This document shows positions 1 to 5,898 of a stretch of DNA of 5,898 nt, one piece after another. Positions within the stretch are counted from its first letter, which is position 1, and each line of letters opens with the position of its first letter. The stretch covers positions 1-5,898 of the forward strand of contig CANCYO010000102.1 in NCBI GenBank assembly GCA_947382415.1, given 5' to 3'. Source of the DNA: an uncultured Lachnospiraceae bacterium. Lineage in GTDB: Bacteria > Bacillota > Clostridia > Lachnospirales > Lachnospiraceae. The position numbers and the translations under genes are program-made. The notes under the pieces are model-generated. The model had not been told where the DNA came from and searched no databases. It saw nothing but the letters and a program-made list of their open reading frames with translations.

Positions 1-820
1 CGATAAACAACGCCGCCGCTCTTGCCAGATCCGGTCCGCCGCCCCTGGCGATACACTTTCTGCTCTCCGCAATGTCCGCCAGGACTTTTGCCGCATCCTC
101 TTTTGTCAGCTCGTCCTGCTGCGTCCACGGACCCTCCTCCAGGCCGTAACGCTTGGGCAGAGCCTCGGGATAATACCGGCTGATCACACGGATCAGATCG
201 CAGGCAAGCTCCTCCTGCACAAGGATCTCATCGTTCATGGAGCCGATAAATGCCAGCCGCATCCCCACCTCCTGATCCTCGAACTTTGGCCAGAGAATGC
301 CCGGCGTATCCAGAAGCTCCAGATTTTTATTCAACCGGATCCACTGTTTTCCTTTGGTGACGCCCGGCTTGTTTCCGGTCTTCGCACACGCTTTACCGGC
401 AAACGAATTGATGAAGGTAGACTTCCCCACATTGGGGATTCCCACCACCATGGCCCGCACGGGGCGGTTCACGATTCCACGTTTCCTGTCACGCTCCAGC
501 TTCTCCCTGCAGGCCTCCTGCACCAGACCGTCAAGCGCCTTTAAGCCGGCTCCGGATTTGGAATTTACCTCCAGCGCATGGGCTCCCTGCTCCTGAAAAT
601 ACTGCATCCACTGTCTGTTCTGCACCGGATCCGCCAAGTCGGATTTGTTCATGAGCACGATGCGTGATTTATTCTTTCCCAGCTCATCGATATCGGGATT
701 GCGGCTGCTAAACGGAATGCGCGCATCCACCAGCTCTATGATCAGATCCACCAGCTTTATATTTTCCTGCATCATACGGACTGCCTTAGTCATATGACCG
801 GGATACCATTGATAATTCAT
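1..820 (-). CDS. rbgA: Ribosome biogenesis GTPase RbgA (YlqF), 3' end cut by window edge
   Basis: Cytoplasmic GTPase that acts late in assembly of the 50S ribosomal subunit (family knowledge from Bacillus RbgA). Translating the minus strand from the ATG at 818-820 gives 273 residues with no stop before the edge. Bacillus RbgA has about 282, so roughly the last 10-15 residues are missing. The GTPase motifs occur in the circularly permuted order typical of the YlqF/YawG class: G4 NKSD at residues 58-61, G5 SKSG at 87-90, P-loop GIPNVGKST at 127-135, G2 PGVT at 152-155 and G3 DTPG at 171-174. The N-terminal WYPGHMTKA carries His9, the residue reported as catalytic in the Bacillus protein. LWPKFED after G3 is also a family signature. 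The start is supported by GGAG at 826-829, 5 nt upstream. It lies 80 bp downstream of lepB with no terminator between, so it is probably cotranscribed. rnhB often follows in related genomes but cannot be seen here. Confidence 0.96.
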   Translation of the reverse strand, partial: MNYQWYPGHMTKAVRMMQENIKLVDLIIELVDARIPFSSRNPDIDELGKNKSRIVLMNKSDLADPVQNRQWMQYFQEQGAHALEVNSKSGAGLKALDGLVQEACREKLERDRKRGIVNRPVRAMVVGIPNVGKSTFINSFAGKACAKTGNKPGVTKGKQWIRLNKNLELLDTPGILWPKFEDQEVGMRLAFIGSMNDEILVQEELACDLIRVISRYYPEALPKRYGLEEGPWTQQDELTKEDAAKVLADIAESRKCIARGGGPDLARAAALFI

Positions 821-825
821 ATTCG

Positions 826-829
826 CTCC
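826..829 (-). promoter_or_regulatory. Ribosome binding site of rbgA
   Basis: GGAG on the minus strand, 5 nt before the ATG at 820. It fixes the rbgA start, which also gives the expected N-terminus with WYPGHM at residues 5-10. Confidence 0.7.
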
Positions 830-867
830 ATTCAAAGTTAATATGCGGGCTCACCGACTCTCCTGCG

Positions 868-913
868 GCTCACCTGATAATTGCTTACCTGATAATTGGC
901 TCACTTGATAAAT
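868..913 (-). repeat. Three degenerate 15-bp direct repeats spanning the lepB stop codon
   Basis: On the minus strand the last codons of lepB read ATTTATCAAGTGAGC (899-913). This is followed, after one C, by AATTATCAGGTAAGC (883-897) and AATTATCAGGTGAGC (868-882). The two spacer copies differ from each other at one position and from the lepB copy at two or three. The TGA inside the first copy (901-903) is the lepB stop. The extra C puts the spacer copies in another frame, where they read NYQVS-NYQVS with no stop until the TAA at 838-840. A further GGTGAGCC lies at 848-855, and AATTATCA recurs at codons 2-4 of rbgA. Replication slippage at the gene end is the simplest explanation. Confidence 0.75.
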
Positions 914-1479
914 CCCAGCCCTGACTCCCTGCAGGCAAGCTTAAACCATGCTCTTCCGATAATATCCGCATCCCGCACCTGTCCCACATTGGCCGAGCGG
1001 CTGTCCTCACTGTTGTTGACATTATCGCCAACACAGAAATACTCTCCCTTACCCATGGTGAGCTGATTCTCCGCGATCCCCGCCTCCAAGATCTTCTCGC
1101 TCACCCAGGCACTGCTCTCACCGTTCACATACAACACGCCGTCCTCTATGACAACGCGATCCCCGGGGACTGCCACCACACGCTTTACATAATAGTGCGC
1201 GTTTTCATTGCCGTTTGGCAGAAAGATCACCACATCCCCGGCTTTCGGTGATGACAGCACATATCCGAACCGGTCCACCAGAATCTCCTGACCGTTATAG
1301 AGCAAGGGTTCCATGGACACTCCCACCACATGTGTGGTCATACCAAAGAAATACACCACCACCGCAGCAATAAAAACTGCCGCCAGTATGCCAAAGATCC
1401 AGTTAAATATCTCCCGGACAACGGCAGAGCTTATTTTCTTTTTCCTTTGATAAAAGCTCAATCCTTTATGCCGCGCCAT
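901..1479 (-). CDS. lepB: Signal peptidase I (LepB/SipS type)
   Basis: Membrane-bound serine protease (Ser/Lys dyad) that cleaves signal peptides from proteins exported by Sec or Tat on the outer face of the membrane. The product has 192 residues, a normal size for the short Gram-positive type. It has a basic cytoplasmic N-terminus (QRKKK near 11-15), a single membrane segment at about 27-46, box B with VSMEP (nucleophile Ser55), box D YVKRVVAVPGD (general base Lys99) and box E GDNVNNSEDSR at 151-161. All catalytic elements are intact. The ATG at 1477-1479 is preceded by GGAG at 1489-1492 with 9 nt spacing. The gene has its own predicted promoter immediately after the rplS terminator and appears to lead a lepB-rbgA transcript. 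The stop codon lies inside a short direct repeat. The giant exported protein upstream would be a possible substrate if it has a signal peptide, which cannot be seen here. Confidence 0.97.
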   Translation of the reverse strand: MARHKGLSFYQRKKKISSAVVREIFNWIFGILAAVFIAAVVVYFFGMTTHVVGVSMEPLLYNGQEILVDRFGYVLSSPKAGDVVIFLPNGNENAHYYVKRVVAVPGDRVVIEDGVLYVNGESSAWVSEKILEAGIAENQLTMGKGEYFCVGDNVNNSEDSRSANVGQVRDADIIGRAWFKLACRESGLGFIK

Positions 1480-1488
1480 ATTTCATCA

Positions 1489-1492
1489 CTCC
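1489..1492 (-). promoter_or_regulatory. Ribosome binding site of lepB
   Basis: GGAG on the minus strand, 9 nt upstream of the ATG at 1479. A nearer ATG at 1486-1484 is out of frame with lepB, so 1479 is the preferred start. Confidence 0.65.
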
Positions 1493-1519
1493 GCATTTGT
1501 CATTTGCCCGCTTCTAAAT

Positions 1520-1548
1520 AGTATAACATATATCTCTCAAATAGAAAA
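1520..1548 (-). promoter_or_regulatory. Predicted sigma-A-type promoter of lepB-rbgA
   Basis: Minus strand: -10 box TATACT at 1520-1525 preceded by T, then TG at 1527-1528, making a TGn-extended -10. At the ideal 17-bp spacing, the -35 position (1543-1548) reads TTTTCT and matches TTGACA at only three positions, so the extended -10 is the main evidence. The predicted start of transcription is near 1513, giving a leader of about 33 nt to lepB. The weak -35 falls within the U-tract of the rplS terminator. Confidence 0.6.
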
Positions 1549-1576
1549 GGGCAATCGCATCCTCTGCGATCGCCCT
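1541..1576 (-). terminator. Rho-independent terminator of rplS
   Basis: Minus-strand RNA folds into a 12-bp stem (arms 1565-1576 and 1548-1559) with a 5-nt loop GAGGA. All positions pair, one as a G-U wobble. The 3' side runs into TTTTCTATTT (about 1539-1548). The stem starts 14 nt after the rplS stop. On the plus strand the same hairpin has an A-C mismatch and no T-run after it, so it acts in the minus direction only. Confidence 0.92.
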
Positions 1577-1590
1577 CATTCTCTGTTTGA

Positions 1591-1938
1591 TTATTTTACA
1601 AGCTCTTTTACCTTTGCCTTCTTGCCCACACGCTGTCTCAGATAAGTCAGCTTGGCGCGTCTCACCTTACCGCGTCTCACCACCTCAATCTTCTCCACAT
1701 TGGGGGAGTGCAGGGGCCAGGTCTTCTCCACACCGATACCGTTGGAAGTCTTTCTGACCGTAAAGGTCTCTCTGTTGCTTCCGCCCTGTCTCTTCAGGAC
1801 AACGCCCTCAAACACCTGAATTCTCTCGCGGTTACCCTCTTTGATCTTACCGTAAACCTTTACGGTATCGCCTACATGGAATTCATTCACGGTCTCTTTG
1901 AGCTGTTCAGCTTCGATTTCTTTGATAATGTCACTCAT
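1591..1938 (-). CDS. rplS: 50S ribosomal protein L19
   Basis: Component of the large ribosomal subunit, at the 30S-50S interface in known structures. The 115-residue product is the usual full length for L19. It shows the family's conserved run: VGDTVKVYGKIKEGNRERIQVFEG near residues 22-45, the RETFTVRK and NGIGVEKTWPLHSP block around 56-79, and VVRRGKVRRAKLTYLR near 86-101, followed by a lysine-rich C-terminus. The start at 1936-1938 has a full AGGAGG site (1945-1950) at 6 nt spacing, typical of a highly expressed gene. It has its own strong promoter and its own terminator, so it looks monocistronic. In many Firmicutes it follows trmD; here the gene directly upstream is a giant Ig-like surface protein. 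Confidence 0.98.
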   Translation of the reverse strand: MSDIIKEIEAEQLKETVNEFHVGDTVKVYGKIKEGNRERIQVFEGVVLKRQGGSNRETFTVRKTSNGIGVEKTWPLHSPNVEKIEVVRRGKVRRAKLTYLRQRVGKKAKVKELVK

Positions 1939-1944
1939 AGTGAG

Positions 1945-1950
1945 CCTCCT
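1945..1950 (-). promoter_or_regulatory. Ribosome binding site of rplS
   Basis: Perfect AGGAGG on the minus strand, 6 nt before the ATG at 1938. Confidence 0.88.
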
Positions 1951-1960
1951 TCATAAAATG

Positions 1961-1995
1961 GATGTTCTTAATACATTTCGTAACAGAGGACCATC
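1961..1995 (-). promoter_or_regulatory. Possible stem-loop in the rplS 5' leader
   Basis: In the roughly 70-nt leader between the predicted transcription start (near 2009) and rplS, GATGGTC (1989-1995) can pair with GAACATC (1961-1967) with one G-A mismatch, closing a loop of about 21 nt. L19 leaders that serve autoregulation are known in Firmicutes, but I cannot match this to that family model by eye. The stem is modest and may be chance. Confidence 0.25.
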
Positions 1996-2015
1996 TCGTT
2001 TTCACAACAAATGAT

Positions 2016-2044
2016 ATTTTAGCACAGTATACGAGCAAATGCAA
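2016..2044 (-). promoter_or_regulatory. Strong sigma-A-type promoter of rplS
   Basis: Minus strand: -35 TTGCAT (2039-2044, 4/6 or better), 17-bp spacer and -10 TAAAAT (2016-2021, 5/6) preceded by TGC, an extended -10. The predicted start is near 2009. The -35 box begins only 5 bp past the stop codon of the upstream gene (2050-2052), so promoter and gene end nearly touch. Confidence 0.8.
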
Positions 2045-2049
2045 GCATT

Positions 2050-5000
2050 TTAACGCTTTATCTTCACTTTGACTGTGACTTTCGCGTCTTTGCCTACTCC
2101 GTCTCTGCCACTCAGTCGTACTGTCACAGGGATACTGTATGCCTTGCCCGATGCGGTGGCGCCCACGGCGTCCGCATCCACAATGCGTATCGTCAGCGAA
2201 GAACCCGAACCGCTCACCGTGATATCTGCCCGGCCGTCCTTATTGCAGTCGATACTTCCATACGCGCTGGCCACGGAATAACAGGAAGGCACTGACAGAG
2301 AACAGCTCCTAGTGAGATTGGCGGTGGCGCCCGCATACAGTGTCTGATTATTGTTCCGCACCGTAACTTTTGCGGCTGTCTGCTTCGGCTTGATCTTAAA
2401 GGTATTGCTGGTCACCGTGAAGGTCTCTCCATCCTCTCCCTCAAATGTGTACTCCACAGCAAGCTTATAGGTCTGACCTGCCTTGAGTTTGCAGCGGTAT
2501 CTGTCGGCTATGCCGATATAATAATGATACCCCCATTTATTTGCATACCTGATATAACCGTAATCCAACCGGAAGTAATCGCTGTATTCTCCCACCAACC
2601 TGTAACCTGTCACGGTATATCCGTTTGCCCGATTGCTGAATTTGGGGTCCGCCAGCACATAATAGTTCTTCTTGTCCTCAGGAGTGGTTGACACCCCATA
2701 GGTCAGATCCAATGTTCCCTTGGGACTCACTTTTGCGGTGACGGGCTTATCCACCACCTTCACCGTAAGGGTCAGGGTGTTCAGCGCAGTCCTCTCGCCT
2801 GTCTCCGCATTCTCGCAGTATGGCGTCAGTTTAAATTTGTAAGAGTCTGCAGGTATCTTATCTCCCATCATCTCCGCATCGCTCATGCTCACCGTAACGG
2901 TCCGGTCTGCAGCCGTTATGAGGAACAGATCGTTATCCAGCAGCTTCTTCGACGCAGCATTCGCTCCTTCAATGGCGATATCTTTGTATTGAATTTGATA
3001 TCCCATATTCTTTAACCCCACATTTACGGAAGCCATACTCTTTGCCGCGGTGTTAAAGATGAGCTGACTGTTGCTCAGATAGGCCTGCGGTTTGATCACC
3101 TTTATGGCATGAACAGCCTGCAACGGCTCTCTCCAACGCAGGGAATCCAGCGTCATGGTAAGTTTTTTGATCCCTGTGCTGCCCAGATAGCGATAATCCA
3201 CATCTATGTCTGAGGGAACCAGTTCCACATCCTCGCTATCCCAGATCAGTTCATCATAAGCCCTTCCCGATGAAGCCTCTTCTTCGTAATCCAGATATCT
3301 CTTATTGGTCTTATCATAAAACCGGAACCATCCCCGATTCTGTCCTATGGCCGGAGCTACATTGCTGCCGGCGGACATTGTGACCACATTGGGCTTCTTG
3401 TAGGAGTATTTTAATTTGAAGTTATCGAAAGTATATATCTTGTGGTAACCCCGAACTTTCACGCGCAAAGTTCCCTGAATCACGCCCGGATCATCCAGCT
3501 TTCCGTTGGTCACTCTCAGCCCGGACTGCTGTTTTGCCCGGATATAGGAGATATATTTGCCCTTATCCTGATAATAGCCCGTCTCCATGGCAAACCCATT
3601 GTTCACGCCCTGAGACTGATCCTCCCAGGTGACGCTCTCCACAAACCTGTTATCGCCTATGGTCAGATTAATCCTTCCCACACTGTCCGTAAAGAACAGA
3701 TTGGGTACCGTTCCCATCTTTGCAGAGACAGCGGGGGCTTTATCCACCACTGACACCTTCAGAGGATAGGAGTATTCCGTTCCCTGATTAGTAGTCACCA
3801 GAAGCTTACATTCATAATTCCCCGTGTCAATCTGCGCGGCGGCAGGTGTGATCAGATACCCGTAACTGCCGGTAGATTTTGCAAGCAGCCGGGTACTGTC
3901 CTGCCCATTCTCATCACAGATTCTTACTTTGCTGATGGTTTCGCCGTATACCGGAACAATCTCTACTGTTCCCGCTGCGGCTGCATACGATCTCCCATAA
4001 GAAGTTTCGTAATCATAAGCAATATTCACAGTGGCCTTTGCAGTATCCACTCTGGGTCTGTGATTGCGTACCTCCAGATTCACCGTCGCGGAAAATCCCC
4101 TGGCATCCTTTGCCACAGCAGTCAATACCGTATGTCCCTCGCCTTTTACGATGACTTTGGCGGTATGACTGTCCTGTTTGGATGCGGCCGCTATAGATGT
4201 CACCGACTTATCCGACGTCTTCCACACAAGCGCAGTATCTGTTTCCTGACCGTCCCGTCCTTTCACTTTGGCTGCCAGAACAAAATCCTTTTTGTCATCC
4301 ACAGAATTGAAGATGATCGTTCCTGTCTGGTCTATGGTCACGTCCTGTCCGCTGCTTTCGGCTATCGAAATCTGAATATCCGTAACCTGCTTTGATGCCA
4401 TGACTTTGATCTTATAACTGGCCTGAGCCAGTACCTTCTGGGTGTTCTTATCCTTGATCACCGGTTTCAGCGTATAACTGCCCGCTCTCCCCGATGTGAT
4501 ATCAAAGCATCCGGTCTGTGCATTTTTAGTTATGGTAAGCCCGGTAACTTCCGGCAGCTCTACCACATAGCTGTCCGCAGACACCGCGCCCTGAGAAACC
4601 GGCCGTACTCTGAGGGACAAAGTATCTGCCCCACCTTCCTGACCCGATACCTCAAGCACTCCATTATGGCTGATTCCTGCCGTCTCTTCTACCACGGACA
4701 TACCCGTGATCCTGCCAATATATACGCGAAGCTTTGCCTCACAGGGATAACGGCCGTCTACACCGTTCTTTTGATCCCTGTATACCGCCTCAAACTCATA
4801 CCGGTTATCTGTATATACTCCGTTTGTCACCAGCGGAGTGTCGGGATATTTCCAGGACCATCCCTCACCCCATGTAGCCGGGAAGGACACATCGCCTATC
4901 TTTACCGCTGTGTTGGCCAGCGCATAAACACTCTCCGCATCACGGACCGGAAGCTCCCGGATGTGCAGCGTGAGTGTAACGGTCTCCTGAATATAAGGAC

Positions 5001-5898
5001 TGCCCTGCAGCGTCTGGAATCTGTTGGGCGTCACAGTCAGAGTGACATCTCCCGCTTTCACAGGAGCAACAACGCCGTACTCATTCACAGTAGCCACGCT
5101 CTCATCAGAACTCTTCCAGGTAAAATCCAGGGGATCAAAAGGCTGAATGGGGCTGATCTCCCCTATTGCGGTATATTCAGTATCCGGAACACAGGCCAGA
5201 ACATAGCTGTCCGCCGTCTCCCCCAAAACAGCGGGATAAGCGCTATTGCTCGATGTAAATCCGGTAATGCCAAACCCTTTTCCGGCCGCCGTCACCGTGA
5301 GCAGGAAGGATGCTTTGATATCATCCTTTTGCATATACAATCTCACAGTGCCCACCGTATGAGTCTGCAGTCTGCCTGTGACACTGTCCCATTCAGCGAT
5401 TCCCGGCCTGTCAACAGTCATCTCTGCGCCGGGTACTAATGTGAGAGAGCCGTCCTCCTTCTGCTCATAGAGTCCGAGTCCTTCCACATATCCGCCTTTA
5501 TAGACACTTCCATGACTATAATAATAATAGACATCCGGATCCGTCCCTGTCTGCGCGGCATAACCGATGACATAATTTTTCACCGTCACGTCACATGATG
5601 CGGTGACATTCTCGTCATAGGCGGATCTGACCGTAATCTTTGCCTCGCCCACACCCGCGGCGGACACCACGCCGTTTCGCACCGTCGCAACCTCAGGATT
5701 GCTGCTCTCCCAGACAAAGTCTGCAGCAGCCGTCCCCGGCTCCATGCTTACCTTCAATGTAGCCTGATTATACCCCTCATATGCCATCCCATAGGTATTG
5801 GCGATATTTAAACCGATCTTCTCCTGAGCAAGGCTGATGGACGTGGGAGCCTGCGCCGCTTTTGTAGTAAATTTGCAGTCGCAGGGCAGCTCCGCAAT
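2050..5898 (-). CDS. Giant bacterial Ig-like (Big_2) repeat protein, N-terminus outside window
   Basis: Probable extracellular or surface protein built of Ig-like beta-sandwich domains; its partner or ligand is unknown. The frame is open from base 5898, so 1282 C-terminal residues are visible (numbered here from 5898). The ATG at 5785-5787 is probably internal: it has no ribosome binding site, and the 37 residues before it complete a Big_2 domain. Big_2 signatures are WESSNPEVATV (63-73), WKSSDESVATV (261-271) and a weaker WKTSDKSVTSI (559-569). The rest is beta-strand-like, Tyr/Thr/Val rich and lacks a fold I can name, but strand pairs of the form xYK(L/F)...V.VK recur near 473-503, 692-722, 1018-1051, 1141-1171 and 1250-1281. 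A DCNKDGRAD loop at 1217-1225 resembles a calcium-binding DxNxDGxxD motif. The chain ends in KVTVKVKIKR, with no LPXTG, hydrophobic tail, SLH or choline-binding repeat, so any anchor must lie upstream or the protein is released. No clear terminator follows the stop; readthrough into rplS is possible. Adhesin-like role is inference. Confidence 0.85.
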   Translation of the reverse strand: MAELPCDCKFTTKAAQAPTSISLAQEKIGLNIANTYGMAYEGYNQATLKVSMEPGTAAADFVWESSNPEVATVRNGVVSAAGVGEAKITVRSAYDENVTASCDVTVKNYVIGYAAQTGTDPDVYYYYSHGSVYKGGYVEGLGLYEQKEDGSLTLVPGAEMTVDRPGIAEWDSVTGRLQTHTVGTVRLYMQKDDIKASFLLTVTAAGKGFGITGFTSSNSAYPAVLGETADSYVLACVPDTEYTAIGEISPIQPFDPLDFTWKSSDESVATVNEYGVVAPVKAGDVTLTVTPNRFQTLQGSPYIQETVTLTLHIRELPVRDAESVYALANTAVKIGDVSFPATWGEGWSWKYPDTPLVTNGVYTDNRYEFEAVYRDQKNGVDGRYPCEAKLRVYIGRITGMSVVEETAGISHNGVLEVSGQEGGADTLSLRVRPVSQGAVSADSYVVELPEVTGLTITKNAQTGCFDITSGRAGSYTLKPVIKDKNTQKVLAQASYKIKVMASKQVTDIQISIAESSGQDVTIDQTGTIIFNSVDDKKDFVLAAKVKGRDGQETDTALVWKTSDKSVTSIAAASKQDSHTAKVIVKGEGHTVLTAVAKDARGFSATVNLEVRNHRPRVDTAKATVNIAYDYETSYGRSYAAAAGTVEIVPVYGETISKVRICDENGQDSTRLLAKSTGSYGYLITPAAAQIDTGNYECKLLVTTNQGTEYSYPLKVSVVDKAPAVSAKMGTVPNLFFTDSVGRINLTIGDNRFVESVTWEDQSQGVNNGFAMETGYYQDKGKYISYIRAKQQSGLRVTNGKLDDPGVIQGTLRVKVRGYHKIYTFDNFKLKYSYKKPNVVTMSAGSNVAPAIGQNRGWFRFYDKTNKRYLDYEEEASSGRAYDELIWDSEDVELVPSDIDVDYRYLGSTGIKKLTMTLDSLRWREPLQAVHAIKVIKPQAYLSNSQLIFNTAAKSMASVNVGLKNMGYQIQYKDIAIEGANAASKKLLDNDLFLITAADRTVTVSMSDAEMMGDKIPADSYKFKLTPYCENAETGERTALNTLTLTVKVVDKPVTAKVSPKGTLDLTYGVSTTPEDKKNYYVLADPKFSNRANGYTVTGYRLVGEYSDYFRLDYGYIRYANKWGYHYYIGIADRYRCKLKAGQTYKLAVEYTFEGEDGETFTVTSNTFKIKPKQTAAKVTVRNNNQTLYAGATANLTRSCSLSVPSCYSVASAYGSIDCNKDGRADITVSGSGSSLTIRIVDADAVGATASGKAYSIPVTVRLSGRDGVGKDAKVTVKVKIKR
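2053..3093 (-). repeat. Three diverged tandem C-terminal domains in the Ig-like protein
   Basis: Visible residues about 936-1050, 1051-1173 and 1174-1282 (DNA 2749-3093, 2380-2748, 2053-2379) end in comparable strand pairs: DSYKFKLTPY...LTLTVKV, QTYKLAVEYTFEGEDGE...FKIK and KAYSIPVTVRLSGRDG...VTVKVKIK. The spacing of about 110-120 residues suggests three copies of one beta-sandwich fold that share little sequence. Boundaries are estimates by eye. Confidence 0.45.
5584..5847 (-). other. Most complete Big_2 domain of the giant protein
   Basis: Visible residues about 18-105, beginning PTSISL and ending CDVTV. It has the usual Big_2 order: an opening strand, WESSNPEVATV, then NGVVSAAGVGEAKITV. 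The window's first in-frame ATG (5787) falls inside this domain, which is direct evidence that it is not the true start. Confidence 0.75.

Noticed and set aside
297..596. A 99-codon plus-strand open frame opposite rbgA
   Set aside because: It overlaps the conserved GTPase motifs of rbgA on the other strand, and its translation resembles no known protein.
821..900. The lepB-rbgA spacer as a terminator or promoter region
   Set aside because: The repeats are direct rather than inverted, there is no hairpin with a U-tract, and I found no convincing -35/-10 pair. Cotranscription is preferred.
2035..2051. Short inverted repeat AAATGC-AA-GCATTT just after the giant gene's stop, as a terminator
   Set aside because: The stem is only 6 AT-rich base pairs with a 2-nt loop, and no T-run follows on the minus strand. 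It also overlaps the rplS -35 box, so termination is unlikely.
3442..4395. Two plus-strand open frames of about 100 codons (3442-3753 and 4060-4395)
   Set aside because: Both are antisense to the continuous Ig-like frame, with no domain or start signal of their own.
4666..5439. A 257-codon plus-strand open frame opposite the giant gene
   Set aside because: It lies wholly antisense to a well-supported coding frame. Its translation is Cys/His/Arg rich with no recognisable domain, and I see no convincing ribosome binding site. It is a shadow frame.
1..5898. CRISPR array, transposon, phage, tRNA, toxin-antitoxin or defence system
   Set aside because: I found no regularly spaced identical repeats, terminal inverted repeats, transposase or integrase motifs, tRNA-like cloverleaf or defence-type domains on either strand.

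Overview
The window looks like a chromosomal segment from a Gram-positive, Firmicutes-type bacterium, most likely class Clostridia and plausibly Lachnospiraceae. The reasons are the order rplS - lepB - rbgA, strong AGGAGG-type ribosome binding sites, sigma-A-like promoters with TGn-extended -10 boxes, mixed base composition, and a very large multi-domain Ig-like (Big_2) extracellular protein. The family-level placement is inference from protein style, not from a search. All four protein genes lie on the minus strand, so transcription runs from high to low coordinates.

From right to left, positions 5898 to 2050 hold the C-terminal 1282 residues of a giant bacterial Ig-like surface or secreted protein; its start lies outside the window. 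At 2016-2044, a few bases past its stop, is a strong promoter (TTGCAT - 17 bp - TAAAAT) for rplS (ribosomal protein L19, 1591-1938), with a leader of about 70 nt. rplS ends in a textbook rho-independent terminator (1541-1576). The U-tract of that terminator runs into a second promoter, with an extended -10 box at 1520-1528. This promoter reads lepB (signal peptidase I, 901-1479), and 80 bp later rbgA/ylqF (ribosome-assembly GTPase, 1-820), whose last few codons run off the left edge.

Three of the genes form a conserved housekeeping group. L19 and RbgA both concern the large ribosomal subunit, and LepB removes signal peptides from exported proteins. The giant Ig-like protein is an accessory surface gene placed directly upstream of rplS, where trmD often sits in related genomes. 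The lepB-rbgA spacer is unusual: it carries a degenerate 15-bp repeat in three copies that includes the lepB stop codon, and a possible short upstream ORF overlapping the rbgA start.

I see no RNA genes, CRISPR array, insertion sequence or phage element, and no clear new biological system. The least explained part is the C-terminal two thirds of the giant protein.
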